DNA of 63,496 nucleotides from Saccoglossus kowalevskii (lineage: Eukaryota; Hemichordata; Enteropneusta; Harrimaniidae): assembly GCF_000003605.2 (NCBI RefSeq), contig NW_003109083.1, positions 89,823-153,318 on the forward strand, given 5' to 3'. Of the stretch, positions 36,401 through 44,600 are shown one piece after another. Numbering within the stretch: position 1 is the stretch's first letter; every line of letters begins with the position of its first letter. The notes under the pieces were generated by a model, which was given only the letters and a program-made list of their open reading frames with translations, was not told where the DNA came from and did not search any database. Position numbers and translations under genes: made by a program.

Positions 36401-39063
36401 AAGTGAGTAACTGTTCATATACAACAAGCTACTGCGGCATGGCACTGGGAGACACGAATTACATAACCTATCATCTTTCAACAATTATACACTCACGGAG
36501 TTAGGGGGCTTTGTTTGTCAGTTACATTGTATGTGCGTTGGTCTAAATGCTGAGACCCTTCAGCTTTCTCAAAATAAAATGAATGTAGCAGTGCGGTCAG
36601 GATATCCACTTTCAATACATATTACTTAATTAATACGTAGCATTATTTTAACGCATTTTATGTATTTTGCTTCTTCTACGAGTGAAATTTGCTACATGTG
36701 AATGCAATTGTAACTACTGTTTGGCCGACGTTAATCAGCATGAGACGACAAGTCACAGGGGGATATTATGTCTGTTTGGCTGCTTAGCTGTGATTAACAC
36801 AGGTACAGGTGTGAATTATTCACGTCTGGGGGACAAGTGTTACTCTAAAAATGTGGCTTCCACAGCTTTTCACTCGTAAACAGTTGTTTAAATAACTGTG
36901 AACACTGTCATATAGAAGAGTAATTCAAAGTCAATAACTTCACAGGTCAGGCGAATGGATTTATGGCGAGGCATTCAAACCACATTCACCAGTTTCAAAG
37001 ACTCGGCATTTATTACGAGAAGAAAGTTACAAGTCGCTCATAAAACACAACAGATAAAACATGTTTTCTGCTTACTCTGGTCAGCCATATCCAAGTTGTA
37101 AGGGGACTAGTAAATCGTGTATATCACAGGGTTCTTTGTTTTACAGTGCATTCACAGTTCACTTAACTCTTAAAGAAACATTCAAGCCGTTGAATACGAC
37201 ACGCACCGGATACGGATCTGTGTTAGTACTGACAATTAAGCGATCGTTGAAGTTTTTACAACCTTAAAATATTTTGTATTTTGGCAATCGTTTACATTAA
37301 ATACTACAAATTAAATAATTTTTCTACGTTCTTTTTTTTATCCCGCCCTGATTGCACATAGTTAATCATCGTATTATTGTTCAATACGTTTATGGGCATA
37401 TGTTAAACGAGGAACGCCTTCTATAGACATTTCATGTTTCATTGTATTATAGTTAACAGAAAGAAAAATAATAGTCGCATCTATTGTCATTTTGAAATCA
37501 TGTTCATTACATTTAAATTTCTATGATTATAAACCAATTTTCGTAAAAACACCAACAAATTGTGCGTCGTATCTGTACAGTAAAACAGGTCAAATTCACA
37601 AATACGCTGCTGTTGAAATGCGATATCCGACTGTTTTTTGTTTGGTTTGTCAATGTAGTTGAGGCATGCTGTTAGCACTCTCCAATATTTATTTTTTAAA
37701 TCGTTGAATAGTTGTACTGAAGTTCAATTTATCTGTGCACATCTGGTTGCCAGAGTGTATATTACATGTACGGGATTTGAGTATATATATGTTTAGCATA
37801 GTGTAACACATAGCATGTAAGGGAAACATTATGTAATTAGAATCGAACGAGCGCAATGTAATCTACAGAACCATAGTATATATAAACGGCGCGATAAAAT
37901 GATGCAAAATATTTATGGGCGAAATTTACTATACTGTGTGAGCTGTTTTACATTGGTTCGGTAGAGCACAGTGACCTTGTTAAGCTCAATGTCAGGGAAT
38001 CTCCTAAGGGATGTCCACACTTTTATGACATTTCATCATAAACCATTCTCTGAAGAGAGTCAACAACAAAAATATGATTTGTTAGGCGTTGCAAACGGGA
38101 TTATACGCGTTCAAGAGCTTGTATATAATATCGAGTAGTGTCATATATTTGAAGAACTCAATAGTTGGGTATTACGTTCGATCTACCCAAGCTGTACCCC
38201 CGCATGGACTGTTTTGCCGCGACTTGCCGCGTGATTGTTGCGTGAAATATGGGTCGATGAATATATTCACGAATATTCACGCTGTCAATAAGTCATGGGT
38301 TGCCCTGTTCTATTTGTGTCATGTTATGTTGTGACGCACATGAACGTTATGAAGCCGACACAAAAAGCATATACACGGGAGCTATTCTGGTATCGTCGTG
38401 GTTTGCCCTGCATGCTGTCCGACGTTGTCCGCATATCGACGCGGGGTGAGTGTGTCTCGGTTTATTTGTGACATCATCTAACGCAGTGTGCGTATTAAAT
38501 CACACAGCTCCAAATTAGGATCCTTAAAATAAAGATAAGAGTGGCAAATTGCACGGTAACAGCAGTCATAGATTGACTCTCTTTACGTCGACAAATATGC
38601 TGACACGTTCGATGTTAAAACGCATTGCTGTGATAGTATCCCGTTGTTATGCCTGGTGTCAATTGAAACAATATACTGTGCAAACGACACCATAAAAGCA
38701 ACGATTCCCACTGATTACTTTACAATGTAGAAGTGTATGGTAAATATGAAAAATTTCACTCACTACAATATACGTGATGTAGTATCATGTGTCTATTGCA
38801 TATTCTGTTAACCTACCCCATACACTGCGCAACAAATATATGTATATACATATATACTTATATGAAAGCTATCGATACACACACACGCGGCTAAATCAAT
38901 GATTTATCAGAGAATTATTAAATTAACGCGGAAATTATATCAACGTGTAACTTACGCTGCGTGCGATTGCATTGTATGGCGACAATAAAACCATGACTTG
39001 CCTGCAGTGCGTGATGCTGAAAACATTCACGATCAAAATCAACCAACAGATGTGGATATCCAT
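15177..39063 (-). CDS. Cys-loop ligand-gated chloride channel subunit, spliced gene
   Basis: A pentameric neurotransmitter-receptor-type subunit acting in the plasma membrane. Exons in transcript order: 38956-39063 (tentative signal peptide), a missing link, then 34126-34196, 33265-33332, 29964-30187, 21036-21118, 19797-19934, 19415-19644, 19068-19193 and 15177-15425. The last eight read through in phase and give about 395 residues. Seen: the 13-residue Cys loop ending YPMDKQTC, loop A LWTPDLYF, four N-glycosylation sequons (NVS, NGT, NGT, NST), M1, the PAR motif and M2 (PARAGLGITTALTLATL), M3, a short basic cytoplasmic loop, and M4 with the stop. Family knowledge: PAR before M2 marks anion selectivity. 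Odd: loop D reads FLSLYW where glycine receptors have FLRQQW, and loop C has one cysteine. It resembles glycine-receptor and invertebrate chloride-channel subunits. The ligand is unknown. Confidence 0.93.
15426..18024. other. Intron of the channel gene, left part
   Basis: Lies inside the gene's last intron (15426-19067). AT-rich, with no coding signal on either strand that I can support. Frames at 16560-16811, 17290-17505 and 17857-18198 look like chance. Confidence 0.55.
18025..18293. mobile_element. Foldback/MITE-like element with long inverted ends
   Basis: The left end AGGTTATTACGAGGATACCT and the following 25 bases, through ATGCACGAAGACAGTAC, reappear as an inverted copy at the right end (about 18250-18293) with few differences, so the arms are at least 43 bases. 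The interior is GC-rich and also partly symmetrical (the left and right inner arms share TCGACC and CCGTG-like blocks). A 50-base assembly gap sits in the middle. I found no clear target-site duplication. It lies in the last intron of the channel gene. Probably a non-autonomous DNA transposon; family not identified. Confidence 0.75.
18113..18162. other. Assembly gap, 50 N
   Basis: Fifty undetermined bases lie in the centre of the inverted-repeat element. A hairpin that blocks sequencing or assembly would explain the position. Frames shown through it are meaningless. Confidence 0.98.
19068..19193 (-). CDS. Channel gene exon: M3 and start of cytoplasmic loop
   Basis: Acceptor ATTTGTTTTAG, then AIDIWMLVCSLFVFAALVEF, the M3 helix, followed by ALASYFHKKIHSERYAKQ and a basic end. 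Two donors are possible: after AAG at 19068 (GTAGGC) or after AGG at 19077 (GTACGT). Both keep phase 0 and change only the last three residues. AIDIWM is nearly identical to the same position in vertebrate glycine receptors. Confidence 0.95.
19415..19644 (-). CDS. Channel gene exon: M1, anion-selectivity motif and M2
   Basis: 230 bases from acceptor ATTTTTTGCAG to donor AAG|GTGTGT. It encodes the end of loop C (GDYDQLYCSFSL), M1 (with VIVSWVSFWL), the short M1-M2 linker containing PAR, and M2 with Gly at 2', Thr at 6' and Leu at 9', ending AKVSYTK. The missing acidic residue and the PAR sequence at -2' to 0' predict chloride permeation. The exon runs five codons past the position where I recall vertebrate glycine-receptor exon 7 ending (before VSY). 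Confidence 0.96.
19797..19934 (-). CDS. Channel gene exon: loops B and start of loop C
   Basis: 138 bases, phase 1 to phase 1, acceptor GTTTCATGGCAG, donor CTAG|GTAGGC. It encodes (F)GYTTSDVRLLWDK, the loop B aromatic FGYT region, then VMPEFSMSYPAVNST with an NST sequon, and ends PQLG. The first cysteine of the second loop disulphide seen in glycine, GluCl and HisCl subunits is absent here. The size equals the matching vertebrate glycine-receptor exon as I recall it. Confidence 0.95.
21036..21118 (-). CDS. Channel gene exon: signature Cys loop
   Basis: 83 bases with acceptor AAAATTTCTAG-like (GATTTCTAG) and a perfect donor GT AAGT. It reads VSVILICNLYLHHYPMDKQT then CRIEIES. The two cysteines are separated by 13 residues with the invariant Pro-Met-Asp, the hallmark of the whole superfamily. 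The single leading base completes an Arg codon with the two bases left by the previous exon. Confidence 0.96.
21119..27796. other. Large intron of the channel gene, left part
   Basis: Part of the roughly 8.8-kb intron between the Cys-loop exon and the loop-A exon. Several short frames occur (23334-23588 minus is Lys/Gln-rich and starts with a Met; 24448-24735 and 25092-25376 plus), but none has splice signals or similarity that I can stand behind. Confidence 0.5.
27797..28024 (-). CDS. Unexplained protein-like open frame inside a channel intron
   Basis: A 76-codon frame on the minus strand, without an ATG at its start, is open between two stops. It reads LLRSDSPALDAFVKNSLSWN, later KTPPGRISPSKLMLGLMTSL and VKLFPGQEDQ. 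Composition and codon choice look more protein-like than neighbouring sequence. An AG (GCTGCTCAG) and a strong donor (AACGAT|GTAAGT) would make a 55-base exon at 27947-28001. It does not fit the phase of the channel exons on either side, so it is not part of the main model. It may be an exon of a nested gene, an alternative exon, a relic or chance. Confidence 0.25.
28025..29963. other. Large intron of the channel gene, right part
   Basis: AT-rich intron with no feature I recognise. The minus frame 29571-29777 has no domain similarity. Confidence 0.55.
29964..30187 (-). CDS. Channel gene exon: loops D, A and E of the ligand-binding domain
   Basis: 224 bases, phase 0 in and phase 2 out, acceptor TTTTATTTCCAAAAG, donor GAG|GTAAGC. 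It encodes DFGATLFLSLYWLDPRF (loop D strand and the conserved WxDPR), an NGT sequon, ELLDKLWTPDLYFVN (loop A), then KEGQVHKVTIINRHIRVSPN and GTILYDMR. In glycine receptors the loop D motif is FLRQQW, and its Arg (position 65 of mature alpha1) binds the agonist carboxylate. Here the residue is Ser. Confidence 0.97.
30188..33264. other. Intron of the channel gene
   Basis: About 3 kb. The most exon-like segment is on the minus strand below 31366, where a good acceptor (TATTCTACTCACAG) precedes an open stretch (31171-31362). I could not link it in phase or to a family. Confidence 0.5.
33265..33332 (-). CDS. Channel gene exon: beta-1 strand region
   Basis: 68 bases, acceptor CATTCCTGACAG, donor ATG|GTAGGT. 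It encodes PPVNVSVSLFITSIHSLSEI then SM. The PPVNV start after GG and the S-I-x-S-x-S-E end are family signatures. An NVS sequon is present. A 68-base exon at this place is a strongly conserved feature of glycine- and GABA-receptor genes as I recall them. Confidence 0.95.
33789..33813. repeat. AAT microsatellite
   Basis: A run of about eight AAT/TAA units in an intron of the channel gene. Similar short trinucleotide runs occur near 47082 (TAA), 49850 (TTA) and 51971 (CAT). Confidence 0.9.
34126..34196 (-). CDS. Channel gene exon: N-terminal helix of the extracellular domain
   Basis: 71 bases, acceptor TTGTAGTTTTTACAG, donor GGAG|GTGAGT. It reads (x)YADILYDIINDENYDNQMRP and SAG, the amphipathic N-terminal helix and the YDxxxRP turn typical of Cys-loop subunits. 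The first base completes a codon begun in the preceding exon, so that exon must end in phase 2. Its partner is not certain. Confidence 0.92.
34516..35074. other. Assembly gap, 559 N
   Basis: Undetermined bases between the tentative signal-peptide exon and the first certain exon of the channel gene. An exon could be hidden here. Long frames running through the gap are artefacts. Confidence 0.98.
35075..38955. other. Presumed first intron(s) of the channel gene
   Basis: No certain exon. One possible 26-base exon on the minus strand (35341-35366; acceptor TGTTTTAAACAG, donor GTAGAA) has the phase needed to join 38956-39063 to 34126-34196, giving RCDSLRRF before the helix, but such a small exon is weak evidence. 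A minus frame at 36218-36484 contains a hydrophobic stretch but does not fit the phase. A run of nine C lies near 35420. Confidence 0.4.
38956..39063 (-). CDS. Tentative first coding exon of the channel gene: signal peptide
   Basis: The minus strand has an ATG in good context (A at -3, G at +4) followed by MDIHICWLILIVNVFSITHC, an ideal secretion signal, then RQVMVLLSPYNAIARS and a perfect donor (CGCAGC|GTAAGT), leaving phase 0. It lies about 4.8 kb upstream of the first certain exon on the same strand. The 100 bases before the ATG are richer in GC and CpG than their surroundings, as for a 5' leader. An upstream ATG 16 bases earlier in poor context opens a 13-codon frame that overlaps this start out of frame. 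The link to the channel is inferred from position and from the need for a signal peptide. Confidence 0.5.
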
Positions 39064-39511
39064 CTTGACGCTGTATACATGTAGGCGTGCTGCGGCGTCA
39101 GCAGACGGTACAGAATTAACCCGTCGAATCGATTCAACGGCGATCCCTTCAAACGGTTAACCCGATGTAAGAAGTGCGCCAACAGTAGCTACGGGAATGA
39201 CAGCTGTCTGTAGCAAACGTTGGGTGACTAAGCCGAATAAAACCACTTAGTTCAATGGAAATTAGAACCATTAACATTGTAAAGTAAGGTTATAATAAAC
39301 GGAGTTTCAGTAGAGTAGTCACCATCAAATTTAACAATCAAACGCCGACATCAAGGTTTACAGGCTTAAACTATGTGAACGTGAATAGTAATATACGACA
39401 TTAAACTCGCGCGAATAAAACATCGTTTTACGTCTTATTGTTTATCTTCATATCGCGACCTTATTAATTTACCCAGTTCTAGACCTAAAATATGCATATT
39501 CGAGAAGATAC

Positions 39512-39997
39512 ATTGTTCCAGTTACGGACACCGAGTTACAGAAAATGACCATGCCGATATTTTAGAAACCACGCCCACTTTTGCGAAACCACGCCAAAAT
39601 TGTAACTCGATGTTCAACTAACACTTAACCAACCTTCGATTTATGAGCAACACAAATTGTTTCTGTTGTTTAACGCCCACATTTAGTAACTCGAACTTTA
39701 AGTTAACCGAACTTCGACTTACGTTAAATAAAACCAAAAATATATGTTTCCAGTAACTCGATGTTTGGTTAACTGTTACTTAAAGTTCGAGTTACAAAAT
39801 GTGGACGTTCAACAAAAACTAAAATATATGTTGCACGTAACTCGAAATTCTGTTAACTGTTAATCAAACATCGAATTACAATTTGGACGAGGTCTCGCAA
39901 AAAAGGGAGAATGGTTTCTAAATTAAGGGCGTGGTCATGTTTGCATCGTTGTTTTTGTAACTCGATTACCTAACTCGATGCCCGTAACTCGAACAAT
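39512..39997. mobile_element. 486-bp foldback (MITE-like) element with iterated GTAACTCGA motif
   Basis: The ends are inverted copies: ATTGTTC(C/G)AGTTACGG(A/G)CA on the left and its complement on the right. The symmetry continues inward through nearly the whole element. For example, the left TTTAGAAACCACGCCC matches the complement of the right GGGCGTGG...TTTCTAAA region, and the left AAAAATATATGTTTCCAGTA pairs around the centre near 39750. Inside, GTAACTCG or its complement occurs at least eight times, often about 70-80 bases apart. It has no coding capacity. A non-autonomous DNA element or foldback transposon is likely; the repeated motif could be a transposase-binding or structural unit. 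Confidence 0.8.
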
Positions 39998-41164
39998 TCA
40001 TCATCTCTGCATAATCATATTTTATTAATAATTTACATTCAACAATTGAAGCTATTACAAATAATTCATTCTTTAATCCATACCAACTCAAGTCAATGTA
40101 AATGTATATGCGGCTGGCAGAATAAGGATTTAAAGAATTCGCCAATCAACTTAAGCGCACATGTGGTTATTACTGGATTATTAGAGTGAAATATAAGACG
40201 ATGTATCTGTTGATATCAGATGATATATATTTTAGTGCCAATTTTACTTATCATGGACGTACAAGCGGAAATGGACATACTTGTACATTTACTAACATCG
40301 ATTAATGGAATTATTGCTTGATACATTCAGGCTAATATAAATCAATACCCATGACGGGTGACCTTTCTCAAACTTCAATTAAAGTATCTGGCCACTTATT
40401 ATTACCAACAGCTGTCGTGTATTAACTACTCGATACAATTTCGGCGACGGAAATAAATAAGTTATTGGTTCGATTATGGGAAAATGGGACAAAATGTTTT
40501 GCATATGGTGTTGTTTCGTTATTTTTCAAGAGCTCGAACATGCAATTCATTATTCCATCAACATGTTGTTGGCGCAATTCAGCTGTTATTGTCCAGGTTA
40601 ATCTTTATAAATTTCTGGAAGTCGAATGTTTTTGCTTTTTTATGAAAAACAGGCAATTAATTATCGCGTAATGACAGAAGAGGTAGACATTCCTCAATTA
40701 TAACAATAGCTACTATGGCAAATTCTTGAGCTGAAGTGCTTTATCCGAAGATTTTAATATTATATTTAATTATTTGTCTATAGTTTTTGTTTTACTCCAC
40801 GACTTCAAACCTTTCGTTGCAACATTATGTATTGATGTGAAATGAACGCAGTGATATAAAGCAATGACGTATCGGCCGTGATTTCATTACGATAATGGGA
40901 ATGTGGGCTAATGTTTCGTAATGTAGAACACACTGGCAAACGTGTATACATTTATATAGGAGAGAGAAATAATTTCTGAAAATCTGCGGGAGGGGGGGGG
41001 TCATATTTGGTTAAACCAAAATTATTGTAAGACGATTTGAATCCATTTCCACGAAATATTATACATACTCCATTAACAGGATACATGTTCGTTTCATCCG
41101 TTATGAAAAGACTGAGTAGATGGGTAATCTGAATCGAAAATAGCTAAAAGCTAGCATTTGTTGT
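39998..41164. other. AT-rich sequence with no recognised gene
   Basis: Nothing recognisable apart from a run of nine G near 40990 and short chance frames. Confidence 0.5.
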
Positions 41165-41640
41165 TTTTTGTCACTACGCCACTCATTTTCGTCGCTTCTG
41201 TCTTTGTTATGGTCTCACTTGCCTTCGTTATAGTTCGATTCAGGCAATGCTTCTCTTATCTTATCTTCTGTCTTCGTTATGGTTAGTTTCTGCCTTCACT
41301 TTTGCTATTTAATGGCACCAACTGTTCATCCATTATCTTCATTCTGGCTATCTTTAGCCTTCATTATAAGTTAGTTGCTGCTACTGCTTTGCTTAGCCTC
41401 TGTTGTGTTATGACTGACCTCTGACCTTGTTGTTGTTAGTTACTGCCACTGCTTTGGTTCGCCTCTGCCTTCGATATGGTCAGCCTGTCACTGGTTTGCC
41501 TGGCTTCGTTATGAACAGCGTCTGTATTCGTTACGGTCAGCTACTCACACAGCTTTTGTTCTGCCTTCAATGTGGCTAGCATCTTAACAATAGGTATTAC
41601 CACCGCTTCTGTAATCGTAATTTACTCGCAGAACTACCCA
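41165..41640. repeat. Degenerate minisatellite based on CTTCGTTATGGT
   Basis: Variants of (G/T)CCTTCGTTATGGTTAGTTAC and of TGCCACTGCTTTGGTTCGCC recur many times in this pyrimidine-biased stretch (for example near 41220, 41275, 41450, 41480 and 41535). Unit length is irregular, about 40-50 bases, and copies are heavily diverged, so the array is old. It encodes nothing that I recognise. Confidence 0.65.
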
Positions 41641-44600
41641 TTCTCATAACAGTTACATTGTATACTTCTTAGATGAAGATGAATGCATGCATCTACACAA
41701 ATGGCCAATCAAGTTGCATCGCGGTTCTGATTAGGAATTCTATGGTTGTGTGGCTAACACAATTGACTATGTTCTAATTATGCATATATAATTCGACGTA
41801 GATCTGAATGACGATATGATTGTAATATAAGCATGTATCTCGGGAACTACTTTTTTATAAGCATTACGTGCCAATTGTATCAATTCATTTTATTTTATTA
41901 TTTTAACATTACATAATCAATTACATATTCAACTAAATAGCACGTACACATCAGAGGAGATGCCAAATTGTTCTAGATTTCTTCAATACTCATATCAACA
42001 CTCAAAACAATAATTTAGTTCTTATACATATATATAGTGTTACCTTGACCTTTCACATTAAATTAATAATATTTGGAATCACAAAGAAACATGCGTGCCA
42101 AGCTTTAAAGGCAATACAATGACTATTGTCTTTGACCTTTTGTCCCAAAAATTAGCCACGGTGATGCAGAAAATGTCTAGCATGTCTTAAGGCCCCGGCT
42201 ATATCCCCCTACAAACATACATAAACTAAAATGTTGATCTTGAAATTGAACTCAAATATTGCATGATCTTGTGAATCGCACAGGGAATATATGTGCCGAT
42301 TTTAATGGCACTGTCTATTTTTCTCATGTATTTATATTACATAGTACGAATAGAAATAAGCACACACACAGTGAGCTTGGCCTTTTACCCTTTGTCCTAA
42401 AATTTGCCGTGCCATGTCGCTTACAAGAAGGAACATGTGTTCCAAGTGCATTTAACCCGACTAATCAAAACCAAAATCATATACGTGAATTATTATTTCT
42501 TCCGTTTGGATTGATTTGAATAAAATCAGCCAAAAGGGTATAAGAAATAGGATTTAACAATTGAAATAAAAGTCCACAGGATATTGAAAATGTTGAATCG
42601 AAAGAAACATAATCAATTATTCTCGATCATTACGCTATTCCCGCGATTGATAATGGATTCAAGGCACTACGCAATCTATGCATGCGTTGTCTCAAGCCTT
42701 GTGTGATCGGGCTTGTATGCTAGCAACATTATTGTGTTAAATACATGCATAGTTAAGTAGTTACTTTCTTTGTATTTTAAATTGTTCATGCGTGTACCCA
42801 TTATGGAAATTTGTCTGGCTCAGTCATTTTAGATGTAATACTTTAGATGTAATGCGTATGCGCATTTTTTTTATTTATTTTAAGGTTATATTAGTTAGGA
42901 ACGAGATTGTTCAATATAACACAGGCGTTATATTCGAGTGTGTTAGTTCCGCTGACTGAACACAATGTGTCAACCCATCATTAAACACTGTCAAACACTG
43001 ACAGTATATTTATTGTTTACGTAAGGTGAAATAATGTAACTCTGATAGTATTGTTATACAGGTTAAGGTATTATTATTACTGCTTGACTATTTGTGTTAT
43101 AGCAACGATGTATCAATTGTTGATGTACACTTTTGTTGATATTATTGCTTACTTTTTGCCTCGAATACATATTGATTGCTACACATTTGCCTTTGACTTG
43201 CCAGGATGGGTTTCAACCATATGTCGTCAAAGTGTGTGTCTGTGCGCGTAATATGGGATCGGGAGTCAATGATATTCCCACGTTCACTACCTCAAGACAG
43301 TTTGATTCCTCATAAATATTTGTAACACGTACAGTAAAAAAGGATGGGAGAGTTAAACGAAAGTGAAACTCAATTGATTTAATGAGAGACTTGTGGACTT
43401 GAATAGCAGATTGATGGACGAGTTTATTAATTTCACGGAAAACAGGCGCCTATGATAATACACTTGTTTCGAACGTAGCATATTAATTATATCTAGAAAT
43501 CAATTGTTGAAATCAGATAAGGGGGTGAAAATTGTGACGCCCTCTTACGTATTTTTACGATTCTAAGCTTTCAAATCTTCTCGTATCTCTACTATTACAC
43601 TCGATCAATATTGGCCATGGCGTAAAAGAGAAAACACATTTGGTTTAATGAAGTGCTTGGATGCTTTGAGGAAGGTATTGGAGTCCCCTTACTGCAGCTA
43701 TTAAACTTCGATTCTAAGTCAGGCTCTATCTCGGTTATGCAAAGTTATGCCGTGATTACTCAAATGTTAAAATCAAATAAAGATCAACACAGACTATACA
43801 TTGCCTAATCGATGCATGGCAAAATGACTCAAAATAGCTTTACCTTTTATAAAAGATCAAACTGCATTCATTTATCCATTAAAGGGAGCCGTATACTGTG
43901 AACGAAAGCAGTCCCCAGACATACAAAGTTGTTTCCCAAATAGTGATGAGAGTAAAGGTTGGCTTACTTGATGAATATTTGACAAGGTTCAAATTTATCT
44001 GCTGCTCATTTTATTATTTCGAACAAATTACTTGCCAACCATACTAAGTATCATAAACAGATAAAAAGCATTATCTTGCCATCGGATAATGCAGACAACA
44101 CAGCTATCATTTCTAGAGGCGGTCTATATCTCCAGTTCGTTGCACTTACTTAGACCCAAACAAGAAAAAGAAGGAAAACACTTTTGAAATAAACTAATAA
44201 AAATGAGAGACAATTTTAATTTCTGCAAGTCAAGGGATTTGACTACCTACCAAATTGAGCACTCCTCGCGAAATGTTTTGGTGCATCACTCTAATTTACA
44301 TAATAAGTGCACTTCCGATACCAATAATGAGCGCAATTTTAACTGGTATCATCCAATACGTAACCATGCATCACGCACATACGATTAACTGAAAAAATAC
44401 ACATATTTGAATAATCCAAAAATAAATATTTAAACATGGACAGATAAAAGGCAAAAAAAAACATGAGTTTAAAGAATGCTAAACGTATACACAACAGCTG
44501 CAGGCTATAATAAAGAACAATGACGCACCGAAACAATTCCCAACATTTCCAGGCAAGACACTAATATCTACATATACCAATGGCTATGGCTTCCAGTTAT

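Noticed and set aside
36218-36484. Alternative signal-peptide exon for the channel
   Set aside because: It has a hydrophobic stretch, but an arginine interrupts it, and no donor has the phase required by the exon at 34126-34196. The exon at 38956-39063 is a better candidate.
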